Source of the DNA: Aurantiochytrium sp. KH105
Taxonomy: Eukaryota; Sar; Bigyra; Thraustochytrida; Thraustochytriidae
Direction of reading: 5' to 3'
DNA length: 64,000 bases
Assembly: GCA_003116975.1 (NCBI GenBank)
Contig: BGKB01000004.1
Span: 186,001 to 250,000, forward strand
The notes under the pieces are model-generated. The model saw only the letters and a program-made list of their open reading frames with translations. It made no database searches and was not told where the DNA came from. Shown in pieces: positions 22,601 to 31,836 of the stretch (the first letter of the stretch is position 1; every line of letters begins with the position of its first letter). Made by a program: the position numbers and the translations under genes.

Positions 22601-23689
22601 CATGCAGCTTCTGCGTGGATTCCGCTCCTTCTCGAGTTTGCCGTCGTCGAAATGATGACGCCCCTTCAGCTTTTTACGACGCACGTGCAGCATCTCGTTG
22701 CCGCTCAAGAGCAGGACCAAGTCGCGCGAGAACGGCTCTCTCGCGTTCGTGCAGCAGCCTGTCTCGTTTGCAAGTGTGCTGGGGACACCTGTCATCACGT
22801 GCAAAACTTTCGTGTTCAGTATCACGCAGCGCGTGCTGCACTCGAGCAAGCTTTCGTTAACCTCGCATCGGCCGCGCCCTCTTTAACTGGGGTCGACTTT
22901 TGCAATTTGATCCTCGACAATCTTGTCAACTACCTGAATCTCGTACGCGAGCCCATGCAAATGTGGCGCCAAGAGACTGCGAGTCTCTTTACGTCGCAGC
23001 TCGCGGACCGTCAGCAGATTCGTCAAGCTTTCTCAGATCGCGCTCAAGATCTCCGAGAAAGAGCGTCTCATCTCGTGGCAGTCGAGGAGCGCGCAAAGAA
23101 TGCCTTGCGTAGCGCAGAGGCCGATCCGCGCAACTTTTGGTGGTCACACGTGCTTGGTCAACGCGTGATTCCCAGTTTTCTCGCCAAGGAGCGCGCTCGC
23201 GTCGCAAGTCTCATCATTCGCGATGATCCCGTACCCGAAGATGCAAGAGGTAAAATCGACAACAGCAGCTTCGCCTCTGACAGCTCTTCGGACGAAACAA
23301 TGTCTACATGTTCTTGCTCGTCATGCGAGCGCGAGCGCGAGCACGTCGCGCCGGCTGAAAATGGCTTGTTCGAGGAGCTTTTAGCAGAGCGTTTGCGAAA
23401 AAGTGACCAAGCCGAGGTCGAGGCGGCCAAAGCGGCCGCCGCCAGGTCCCAGCAGCGGCAAGAGCGACGCAGCAGCACTTTTCTTCTTCACGCGGCCCGT
23501 GCGACACTCTTTCCTCGTGCGCAGCAGGCCCGTCTGCAGGATCGCGCGGCGGTGACGCTGCAGTGTGCGCTTCGCACTTGGCTAGCCCGCCGCGAGCACC
23601 GCCGGCTTCGCGACGTCATGCTCGAGCGCGCTCGCATCGTGCTTGCCGCCCTTCGCATCCAGCGCATGTCCCGCCGCTGGCTCCGCTAG
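19691..23689 (+). CDS. Large PH-domain protein with a ~13-IQ-motif array
   Basis: 1,332 residues from the ATG at 19691. An in-frame ATG at 19574 adds 39 low-complexity Arg-rich residues and has a stop directly upstream, so the later start is preferred. The N-terminal part (about residues 40-155) looks like a PH-type domain: beta-rich, closing in a helix with IWVTALRNAIAQR. From about 250 to 660 runs a dense array of IQ-like calmodulin-binding motifs (I/L-Q-x3-R-G/x-x3-R-R), such as RIQARCRGVLARR and RIQTCWRRHLAR; I count about 13. A long helical, probably coiled-coil section follows with Cys/His pairs (CLVCKCAGDTCHH). Two more IQ motifs close the protein, the last cut by the stop (RIQRMSRRWLR). 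Known IQ-array proteins act at spindle poles, cilia or the cortex with calmodulin or light chains; the location here is inferred. No myosin or calponin-homology domain is visible, so it is neither a myosin nor a clear ASPM. Confidence 0.85.
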   Translation: MLPDVRSTRANASRKRQRPLLEVKTLTSKRRQHPSSNNIHNFDPALARRTGRSVAVLERTGHTQGWLLVDPDNANDWFPAWVSFDPHVPLLLVQLGHRHRVDDGSLLTLEIDRAYAHVVMTSSNAATASSFANTAQQGLSAFRVKVRENIIVCFAATQEHVAQIWVTALRNAIAQRTNPPPQIDFEPPRWHARPATPLKDICKHFFYEYMQNLGNGSQARQDPVLTSAMRACDLAIAWDSSLQTWYATNRRDPQHAVPLIQALARGFLARRQVLRIRMRRAEIRRQRVIARARDPHDDFPHIKRVLTFAPRHANKAATKLQALRRRYLERFPYLALRNGLIAFQQRWRNRSLARHTAALKIQLMLRRQWAREVFLARKFVRERAIHCAASALVADATSRALHSAARRSQAANTIQTQFRRIHTHRTSSRIQARCRGVLARRHIARKHTAAIRIQTCWRRHLARVTYRLRLVRYRLARDHALAYLARKQFRSSQRASTMIATRFRTMLAAREHKRKRWAATLLQRIVRIWMHVRKWRAHLRALAITQKIARGWLVRHHHRRSTQAAIALQAFARSFTIAKPALQRKRRAATILSKHTRARLARRALHRHIAARAIQTRWRACHARQRFRSIWNTVRAGLVSLQAVIRGAQERTTRCRLAADNLEATSFRSKSLEPPITMEKTLALLNLGAACGRIHATRSLEKSSVKASHRRGLVLVLCAQETARMHEALAHMRWLQRAIANIQWRLPAHGPRLIVGVAALQSLVDAQMMLGDTSLAAGLTTPIQHTRKYIMSTLLGESQSDCTWQNHDNDSLSRQFQDTQNPDKELLPRVQSAQQRLEDLYTKTTRDIAEMLIDLDAATIDAERHGDLLVDDIDRAERKMAHARADARPASLAAFAAMQRFDRAARHRLPCVVDDARVEFANARRDRCSIEEKIASLPFEAATDLRDLFQRVKARLEKRFAEVEHLRDAMHAASAWIPLLLEFAVVEMMTPLQLFTTHVQHLVAAQEQDQVARERLSRVRAAACLVCKCAGDTCHHVQNFRVQYHAARAALEQAFVNLASAAPSLTGVDFCNLILDNLVNYLNLVREPMQMWRQETASLFTSQLADRQQIRQAFSDRAQDLRERASHLVAVEERAKNALRSAEADPRNFWWSHVLGQRVIPSFLAKERARVASLIIRDDPVPEDARGKIDNSSFASDSSSDETMSTCSCSSCEREREHVAPAENGLFEELLAERLRKSDQAEVEAAKAAAARSQQRQERRSSTFLLHAARATLFPRAQQARLQDRAAVTLQCALRTWLARREHRRLRDVMLERARIVLAALRIQRMSRRWLR

Positions 23690-25519
23690 AAAGATTAGAA
23701 AGAACACGAGTCGCCGCTCTCCGTGCGTCCGTGCGTCCGTGCGAGCGCCATCGCAAGGCAACGCAAGGCAAGACAAGACAAAACAAGACAAGGCAAGGCA
23801 ACGCAAGGCAAGATCGTCAGTTGGCGGTGCTCGTTGCCGCGGGAGTCGCCCACGCGAGCGCATGCACAAACCAAGGTGTTTATTCTTCCACTGGTGGTCG
23901 GGACGCTGCCATCTATCCGCAAGCAGCAAATGCAGCAGGCCTTGCCTTGGTTCGCACTTGCAGTTTCCCCCGCGGACCCCGCCTCAACCGCCAGCCAGCC
24001 ACCCATCCAAAGTCGTTCATCGATGTCGCTCCCGCTCTCGCTCTCGCTCTTGAGCTCGAACTCGAGCCCGAGCTCATGCAAGAACCTCGCGGCGCGTGGA
24101 ACGAGGTCCGCGTGAAACGAGGTGCGCGTGAAACGAGGTGCGCGTGAATCGAGGTGCGCGCGGCGCGGCAGGGCTTGGCCTAGCCGTCCCTAGCGCCTTC
24201 CTATTCGCCACGCGCGGCCGCGCACTCTGCGCAACGCAAAATCGGCACGTGCAGGCCCCGGCCGCCGAGGGCTCGCCACTCGTTCGGGCGCGGCCCTGCG
24301 CCGCGCCGCGGAGCTCTCGCGGCGGCGGCAACGGCGGTCGCGCAAGCGCCGTACTCGCGGGAAGCTGGGGCCGGTACTCGCGGCGTGGCGCGGGCGCGCG
24401 GCAGGCGTGGCGCGCGCGTAGATTTGGGGGCTAAAAAAAAGACCGGGGCATCGGTGTCTTTTGGGGTCATCTCCAGGAGAAGACTCAAGTCGTCCCGCTC
24501 CGCTGCTCTCCGCAAGTCCGAGCGCGCGCGGTGCTCACGCGCTCGCTGGCCCGCTTACACACACGGGGATGGCGACGGGGACGGCAGCTTGCCTGCCTTC
24601 GGACGCCTCTCGTCGGGCGCAGTACCATCTGCACAAGGCAGGAGAAGCTAGCCGCTTTCCCGCGCGGCTCCCACGCGGCACGTTGGAAGCAACCAGCATC
24701 GCCACCAGCAACCAGCCGCTGCTGCTAGGAAGAAGCCGCGGCGCCTCGTCGCTCTTCGCCTTGATCCACCATCCGTCTATCCATATCCCGCCCTCAAGTT
24801 CGCCAAAATCTTCGCCGCCGGTCTCTCGGTCCACGAGTCGCCGCCCACCGATCCAATCCTGCGCCGCTCGCCCGTTCTGCCCGTCGCATCCCATCCACCA
24901 TGGCCATCCCTCCGCGCGCAAGCATACCTCCTCGTCTCCCTCGATCCCTCGCTCCCTCGCTCCCCAGCCAGCTCGCCTGCACGCGCCGCGACGCTGGCCC
25001 GCTGCACGTGCTGCTGCTGCTCGCCGTGCACGTGCTGGCCGAGCGAGCAACCAGCTGCAGAGAGAGGCCCTCGCCGCCTCCCGTGAGCGCCGGCGCCGCG
25101 CCTGCGCGCACCAGGACGCGCCCAGCAGCCGCAGGCGCAGCGGTCCTGGCGAGAGCGGGCGGCTCCGGCTCCCGGCCGCGCGCTCGGTCGCCGCGAGCGC
25201 GAGCGCGAGCGAGGGGAAGGCGAGTAAGTGACTTGGGGGCAGAGTCGCGAGGGGCGGAGAAAGAAAGGAAAAAGAAAGACGATCGAAGAAAGAAGAAAAA
25301 AAGAAAGAAAGGAGGGGAGGGAGGAAGGAGCAGGCGACGCCGCGTGCAACAGCAAACCGCCTTCACTTACTTGGCTCGCGCGGCGAGGAGAGGAGCGCGC
25401 GGCGAGGAGAGGAGAGGAGAGGAGAGGAGAGGAGAGGAGAGGCGAGGCGCGGGACGCTCGACGCGAGGGAAAGGGCAAGGGGAGGAGGAGCGGAAAGGAC
25501 AGACGGACGGGAAGGGAAG
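23690..25519. other. Tandem-orientation spacer, IQ protein to ankyrin protein
   Basis: 1.8 kb with no supported gene. It has imperfect AAGGC/AAGAC-type pentamers (about 23,755-23,815), a 16-bp unit repeated three to four times near 24,101-24,165, a very GC-rich block near 24,150-24,420, and a polypurine stretch (25,255-25,335) running into the GGAGA array just before the next gene. The last parts probably form the promoter or leader of the ankyrin gene. Confidence 0.6.
25405..25442. repeat. (GGAGA)n array upstream of ankyrin gene
   Basis: About seven perfect purine pentamers ending some 78 bp before the ATG at 25520. A similar array sits upstream of the gene at 61263. Confidence 0.9.
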
Positions 25520-26689
25520 ATGGTGAGCTTGCGGGACGCAGTGGCGAACGGCGACGTTGGCGCAGTGCAAAAGGCCGTGCGCAAGAACGGCAGGGCGATC
25601 GAGAGCACGGTCACGTCCAACGGCGACACACCGCTCATGTGGGCCGTGCAGACCAACGAGGACGCGCAGATGGTCACGTGGTTCATTGGCGCGGGCGCAG
25701 CGCTCGACGCCCAGAACAACGAGGGGCTCACCGCGCTCATGGTCGCCTCGCGCTTCGGGAGAACCGAGTGCATGCAGCTCCTCATCGACGCCGGCGCCAA
25801 CATCGACATCCAGGACAAAGAAGGCCTCACCGCCGTCATGATTGCTTGCAGGCACGGCAAGCTTGACGCGGCCCGCATCCTCGCCGAGCAGGGCGCTAAA
25901 ATCGACACCCAAAACGATGACGGCAGGACCGCCCTGGTCTTCGCATGCGCACTCGATCAACCCCGCATCGCACAAATGCTCATCGAGCACGACGCCGCGC
26001 TCGACCTGCAGGACGGAAAGGGATACACCGCCCTCATGTTCGCAAGTCTCTTTGACCAGACCGAAATCGCACAAATGCTCATCGACCGCGGCGCCAACAT
26101 CGACCTCCAGAATGCAGAAGGCTGGACCGCGCTCATGCTCGCGTGCCGCTACGACCAGCCGCAAACAGCGCAGCGCCTCATTCACTGCAACGCCAAGCTC
26201 GACCTCGAGAACAACCACGGCTGGAACGCGCTCATGTGCTCCTGTCTCTCGCCCATCCAAGGTTCGCAGACTCGTGAGGGTCTGCTCCAAGCCTTGCAGC
26301 TCTGCTGGATCGCAGGCTGCTCCATCGACCACAAGAATCACGACGGCCACGACGCTCTCTCCATGGCCCGTCATTTTAAGCGCGACGACGCAGTGCGCTT
26401 CATCGAGTTCATTGCTTCCTCAGAGGTCGCGCAGATTCTCCTCCACGAACTCTCCATTCCGCGAGATGTCGTCGTCGCCTTTTACAAGGAAGGCTTTCAC
26501 TCGGCACACGACTGTGCCATGCTTTTCGACGGCGACCTTGAAAAAATGGGCGTTCTCGACGCAACCAAGCGCCGGAACATCCGCAAGCGCTTCAAAATCG
26601 CGCGAACCCTTCCGCGCAAGTCCGTAGGAAAGCGTCTTTCCCTTTCCATGGCTGGCTATTTGCGCCGCAACTCACACAACTTCGTCTAG
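25520..26689 (+). CDS. Ankyrin-repeat protein with C-terminal SAM domain
   Basis: 389 residues. Ankyrin repeats of 33 residues run from about residue 5 to 285; I count eight, several nearly identical in layout with the core GxTALMxA and a helix of the type IAQMLIxxGAxxDxQ. A SAM domain follows at about 310-365 (LLHELSIPRDVVVAFYKEGF, then DLEKMGVLDATKRRNIRKRF). The tail is basic. Ankyrin-SAM proteins are adaptors: the repeats bind partners and the SAM domain oligomerises or docks to another SAM protein. No catalytic domain is present and the partner cannot be told. The ATG is followed at once by a good ankyrin capping helix (VSLRDAVANGDVGAVQKAV), which supports the start. Confidence 0.93.
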   Translation: MVSLRDAVANGDVGAVQKAVRKNGRAIESTVTSNGDTPLMWAVQTNEDAQMVTWFIGAGAALDAQNNEGLTALMVASRFGRTECMQLLIDAGANIDIQDKEGLTAVMIACRHGKLDAARILAEQGAKIDTQNDDGRTALVFACALDQPRIAQMLIEHDAALDLQDGKGYTALMFASLFDQTEIAQMLIDRGANIDLQNAEGWTALMLACRYDQPQTAQRLIHCNAKLDLENNHGWNALMCSCLSPIQGSQTREGLLQALQLCWIAGCSIDHKNHDGHDALSMARHFKRDDAVRFIEFIASSEVAQILLHELSIPRDVVVAFYKEGFHSAHDCAMLFDGDLEKMGVLDATKRRNIRKRFKIARTLPRKSVGKRLSLSMAGYLRRNSHNFV

Positions 26690-27093
26690 ACGCGGGGGAA
26701 ATTTGGCCTTTTTCATCGCTCCTTTTTCTCTCCCATGCGCAGCTTTACATCTTGTGCCATCATGTTTGATTGATCCTTATAATCGCGTTTCATATTCCAT
26801 TTTGTTCCTATCCACTCTTCCTCTTTTTCTGCTCTTCTCTTCTCGTCTCTTCGCTTCGCTTCTTTTCACCCGCGGCTTTTTACCGGCAAGGGGAAAGGTA
26901 CATGCGTTGGTTCTCGCCAAACTCTGGAATGTTATTTCCATGTCTGATCAGACGAATCGACAAGCACAAGATACGAAAGCGCTTCAAGCAGGATGAAATT
27001 CGATCCTATGAAAAGGTCAATAGAATTCAAATGTAAGATTGTGGACCTACACCCACGCGCAGATGTCAACTATTTCAAATGCAAAGCACCAGG

Positions 27094-27330
27094 CGTCAGC
27101 AAATTTCCATACTGCTCTTTGCCATGGGTTCTAGGCAAGTCATGGCGACAAATTCCCTCACTTCTTCATTGCATTCTGCCGTTGCTTCTTTCAAAAGTGA
27201 AAGGGATTTACGTGGTAACAAGTTTACGTACTGCTTTTTACCGTTGGTTCTTGGCGACTCTTGGCGATTTCTAAGATGAGAAGCATCAATGCGTCGACAA
27301 GTTCCCTCACTTCTTCATTGCTCGTTCTTG
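27094..27330. repeat. Diverged direct repeat in the low-GC island
   Basis: Two copies of a unit of about 80-120 bp, at roughly 27,094-27,176 and 27,212-27,330. They share blocks such as TACTGCTxTTTxCC, GGTTCTxGGC and CCCTCACTTCTTCATTGC, with insertions between. Traces of a third copy follow to about 27,380. Confidence 0.6.
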
Positions 27331-27723
27331 AAAGTAAAAAGCATCAACAAGTCTCTTTGCCTTTTTGCCATCGATCGTTAAAAACAGGGCGCATGGCGCA
27401 CGAATTTCTCTCTAAAAATATAGTAAGGTCGTCACATCGAAACAAGAAACCTAAAATCAATGACCCCAAATTACTACTACAAAGCGTCTGCAAAAAGAAT
27501 GTTTTTGTAAAGCATCAGAGTAATAAAGCGCATTCCGTTCACCGGCTACAAAAGCAGCCTCAAACAAGAGGTGTCAGAATATTGCTAGAAATCATCACAT
27601 GCTGGAATTTTCATGTTGAGCTCTCCATCCAATCCACGCTCACCAAACTCCTCCCACCCGGCTCCAACGCCATCATCCACCCCTCCCATCACCAGGCGCC
27701 ATCCCTTCCTAGATGCATGCATA

Positions 27724-27807
27724 TTGAATCAGGTGCCATTTAACGTTCGACCTATAATCACCACACTGTTCATAAGCAGAGCTGGCGAATCAAACGAGGT
27801 ATCATCA
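27724..27807 (+). repeat. Direct repeat, copy 1 (84 bp)
   Basis: Differs from copy 2 (27905-27989) by about one mismatch and one single-base indel. It begins at TTGAATCAGGTGCCA, which includes a possible splice acceptor (CAG then GTGCC). It lacks the GTAAAA donor found after copy 2. Confidence 0.95.
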
Positions 27808-27904
27808 AATTCAATCTTCAACCATCCACAGCAAACCGTCTCCCTCCACAGTCCGTCACATCCTTTCTCTTCGTCTTCGAGCGCGCAGTCACGCGGCTCG
27901 CAAT

Positions 27905-27989
27905 TTGAATCAGGTGCCAATTTTACGTTCGACCTATAATCACCACACTGTTCATAAGCAGAGCTGGCGAATCAAACGAGGTATCATCA
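27905..27989 (+). repeat. Direct repeat, copy 2 (85 bp)
   Basis: Near-perfect copy of 27724-27807 about 180 bp downstream. Followed within 10 bp by a strong splice donor at 28000, so it appears to be most of an exon. Confidence 0.95.
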
Positions 27990-27999
27990 TCTTCGATCG

Positions 28000-28057
28000 G
28001 TAAAATCTCTCTCACCCCCTCTCTCCACAACTCCCTTCCTCCCACCCGCATCTGCAG
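28000..28057 (+). other. Predicted spliceosomal intron, 58 nt
   Basis: GTAAAATC donor, almost pure pyrimidine interior, CTGCAG acceptor. Very similar in size and make-up to 28255-28313. Confidence 0.65.
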
Positions 28058-28254
28058 TGACAGACGAATACGCAATGCAGAATGTGCCGTCGTAATTAGT
28101 GACAAGCATCCACAGAAGAGGACACGTGCCGTGGAAAAACGGTTACAGTTTGTCTGCTGCTGCCGAGCTGCTGACGCAACCCGGCGTCTGTTGTGCGGCG
28201 CATGAGTTGATCTGGAGAGCAAGGGTACAATTAAGTGGCCCTCCAAATCATCAG

Positions 28255-28313
28255 GTAAAGTGAAACACGCCGGGTTTCCACACACTCCCCCACTCTCTCT
28301 CGTTCCTTTTCAG
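28255..28313 (+). other. Predicted spliceosomal intron, 59 nt
   Basis: GTAAAGTG donor, C/T-rich 3' half, TTTTCAG acceptor. Leaves a 197-nt exon (28058-28254) between it and the preceding intron. Confidence 0.65.
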
Positions 28314-29178
28314 ACTGTCGGCGTCATGGTTTAGCCCCGTGATTAGAGACACAGAGTGTCTACACAGCGCTTAAGATGAAACGCGGCAGCGCGACCTTGC
28401 TCCTACCGGGTAGAACCAGCCAAGGAGCATCCCCCCGAAAGAGGACGCTCAACCCGGCCGGCTCAATACCTTTCAGAACAAGCGCACCTGGACAATTAGT
28501 ATTGGATCTTTGTCAACACATATACCTCACCAAAAAGAAAGTAGGCGTGCTTAATGACGAGACTGCCGCATTCCCCGTGTTAGAAGGCGCCAGCAGTCTT
28601 GATCCTTGGGTACATTTTCCCTCTCTCTCTCACTCTCCTTGTCTTCCCTCTCGGCGATGCCGTCACCATCTCCTCAAAGTCGCGTCCTACGTGCTGTAGA
28701 AACAATATCATAAAAAAGAAACAGTCAGTTCGTCGGCCCTCCTGGAATTCGCAAAAGTAGTTTCACAGCGCGTCAAGAACAGCAATTGAAATTTGAAGCA
28801 GTCATCGGGTCTCCTCGGGCTGACTGCCTTCTCTCTAACCCCCCTCCCCCCACACACACACACACCGAGACTCAAATACACACAACAGCGCGAGCGCGCA
28901 TGCAGCCTCACTCAAAACAGCTTCGGGTCTGATAAGTTGCGTAGAAATCGCTCACGAGCTGTCAGATCCGAAAGATGGTATGTTCAGCAAAATCTTCATT
29001 CCCGCCGCCTCTGCATGCACGCACACCCCTCATTCTCCATTCACCCAGAACACAACCCCACCCATGACTCTCCCCCAGAACCCACCCTCCTCCATGCTCG
29101 GATCAGTCCATCTAGTAGAGGAATTATATGAAAACCACACGGGGATGAGCACAGACTAAAGCGCATTCAGAGTAGCTG

Positions 29179-29237
29179 GTAAGACATCACATCCGTGCAC
29201 CCCACCCACACACACACCTGCCACCACACGCACACAG
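29179..29237 (+). other. Predicted spliceosomal intron, 59 nt
   Basis: GTAAGACA donor, C/A-rich interior, CACACAG acceptor. Same length class as the two introns about 1 kb upstream. Confidence 0.6.
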
Positions 29238-31836
29238 TGACTTTAACGATCGACTTCCCATGCCGGTCGTTGACCTGATCGAAACCTCCTCAGACTTAAA
29301 AAGCTCGATTGTGTTCATTCCTCAAATGCCGAGACATATTGAGTGTTGAATTTCAGTTGAGCATCATAGGAGAACCAGGTCCTATACACGCCGCCATCCC
29401 CCTAAGAAGACCGCCTCCTGCCCTTTCGACCCGATGCTTTCAATGTCTTTGATTCAATTGCTGCTCCAAGCACAGCCGTGTGCGCGAATATCAACGTACC
29501 TCATGTCGACCATGCCGACAACCAGTGCGGTCAGTGTAACTATGACTATAAATGGTGCCTCAACGCCAACGGCAAGCAATGACTGCATGCCAAAAAAGGC
29601 TCGGCGTCATGCTCGAAGACGAGCTGCTTCTTCACCCCGCTCCACGCAAAGCCAAACCTTGTCGAACTCCGCATCCCAACACCCACACCTCACCCAGATT
29701 GAATATACGGGCGCGTAGCGATCCGCAAAGACCAAAGAGCTCAGCCGACCGACTCTAAGAGCGTATCCAAGCTTGTGGCGCTGTCAAAATTGAATACAAA
29801 CGGGAGGAGGATCTCCACGACTGTACTATCTCAGCGCAAGACCCCTTGACTTGCTGCTTACCCCTCACGTAACCCCCCATTTCACCCACAATATTTGCAT
29901 CTTCCGAGACGTCGGTCATTGTTGTAGATCCGCGCGCGCTCATAAAGTGCACTTGTTGCATCAGAGAGATTCCCATTTCCGTCCTCTCGGCATCGCACGC
30001 TGTCCACTACAGACAAGTGCTAACGATGTCCCTATTTGGAGTACTCTTCATCTGTAGACCAGACATGGATAACAACATCCCGCTTTCGTTAGAGAATTTG
30101 CTTCGTCACACAAAATATTGACAAAAGGAATGCCCGTCGCAGCGACTCTCTTGCACAGGTTCATATCATAATCGGATCCGCCAATCGTATATGAGCTGAG
30201 AACGATATTTCTCTTCAACGGACATAGTCCTCGAAGCGAGCTGGGTTATAAGTAAAACTTATCGTCATCTCCGACATGACAGTTCACCCGTGCAAAAAGA
30301 GTCCCGTGTGCGCGTGCGCATTCCTGATGAAGAAAGCGAATCCTCTATAGCATATTAAGCACGTACCTGCATCGAACTTGACTGGTGTAAACAGTCATCC
30401 TCTCTCCATATACTCTCTACCCAAACTCTAAACTCTGCTCTCGCCATTTTCCACTCCGTCTCTTGTACTTGTCCATGGAGCGATCAGCCAGTGTGAATAC
30501 GATTCGCAGCACGTATAGGCTCAGAATACAAAAGTGCATCCCCTCGCTTAACCATTGACAGAAATACATGGCACATCTTTGTCTCTTCCACTCTCTGCTG
30601 CCACGCCCCAAGCGAGCGATCAGCCGTCATTTTGACTTCACATGGATGTCAGAAAATGTAGATAAGTATAGTGTTGAGCATCCTCTCGCACGATACCATC
30701 CACCCCGCGCACAACAACAACAGCATCAACGCTGGCCCCCACTCCTGTCTGTAAAGAGACCATAACAGCAAACATCGTCAGTCGTCACGGGTTCTTTCGC
30801 GCCATGTGCACATCTTCTACCCACCTCTCCCCCAGCTCCCGTGTCTCTTCGCTGCGCATGCACTTAGGGCTCAGTCGATGGGTGGTGATCCTGAAGGATC
30901 TGGTGGTCATCGCAAAAAAGTGGGCTGGTGGACCCGAGCTACCAGTCTGATTAATAAATACATATCATCGCCCTGACGTGCATGCTCAACAAATCTCTCT
31001 CTCTCTCTCTCTCCATTGATCCAGAAACGCATGTACGTCTCTATTCCATCATCATGGGTCAGAAATAAAATTGGAGTTGTTCCTCACGCAGCAACCCTCA
31101 ACGGAGCGCCATCGAGAAGGGGAATCCTTGTTCTCCTCATTCCCATGCCCTGTTCGCACACCATTACGCGCACACGCATCAACACACTCGCTTTTCACGT
31201 ACAAAGTCGTTTTGCCATCTCAATGATGAGATGCGCAAGAATAAGAAAGGTATGTATTGGTACAGTTGTGAAAACTGTCAGACCAATGCGTCAGAACGTG
31301 CGAACTCTCGATTTTGTCTCTTGTGCCCTGCACAACACACAGACGTGTTAAGCAGGCCGTCTGCCTACGCCGGGAAAGCCATCATTGAAACCACAGCATG
31401 TTTTATCCACATGGTTGAACGAGGAGCGACCCTCTTTCGGCCGGGTAAACGGTAAATGTGTTGTAATCATCGGCTCCTTCTTCCCCGCGTCAGAAACTGA
31501 CGGTCGTGCCTATGCACGCTTGTCGTGTACAGGGCAGTGCGGTGCCACTTACTATACAGTCTGCGCAAGCCAAACCTTTGTCAGTCGCTTCGGTTCCCTT
31601 CCTCATCATCTCGGATCTCTTTGTCTCTCTTTCTCGCCCCCTCGCATTGGCTCGGTTGGTGGTGCATGTAAATGTTAACGTCACAGAAAGTGGCGCTCTA
31701 CAACATGAGAGCACCATCGGTTCGAATTATCAACCCGTGGTTTGGGCCTTCCTCATCGCCAGACAGCAAGCACACACTCTCTTGTCCCATGTGCTTGTTC
31801 CTCTTTCCCCCCTTTCTCCTCCAACCTCACACGTAC

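Larger units (their letters stand above)
26690..31836. other. Low-GC island: apparent degraded or non-coding spliced locus on +, no intact gene
   Basis: Base composition drops to roughly half GC right after the ankyrin stop and rises again at the ARID gene. There is no long open frame. On the + strand, stretches of about 60-300 bp alternate with C/T- or C/A-rich stretches that start GT and end AG. Three are textbook short introns: 28000-28057, 28255-28313 and 29179-29237, with donors GTAAAA, GTAAAG and GTAAGA, a pyrimidine- or CA-rich 3' half and a final CAG. Other likely ones are 28610-28699, 28809-28920 and one starting GTATGT at 28978. The segments between them carry coding-like patches, but no frame stays open across the whole of the exon 28058-28254, so the locus is broken, non-coding or misread. 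The family is not recognised. Short Cys-rich patches lie at 29433-29579 and 31231-31455. Confidence 0.55.

Noticed and set aside
26930-27036. Short frame ending RRIDKHKIRKRFKQ, similar to the SAM-domain end of the ankyrin gene
   Set aside because: Similarity covers only about ten basic residues, too little to call a duplicated fragment.
28058-28609. Idea that in-frame TGA codons in the island are recoded (for example as selenocysteine)
   Set aside because: No SECIS-like element was seen, other breaks are present too, and all other genes use TGA as a normal stop. Decay or non-coding status is simpler.
31700-31740. GGTTCGAAT-like T-loop suggesting another tRNA
   Set aside because: No matching acceptor, D arm or anticodon stem can be drawn around it.
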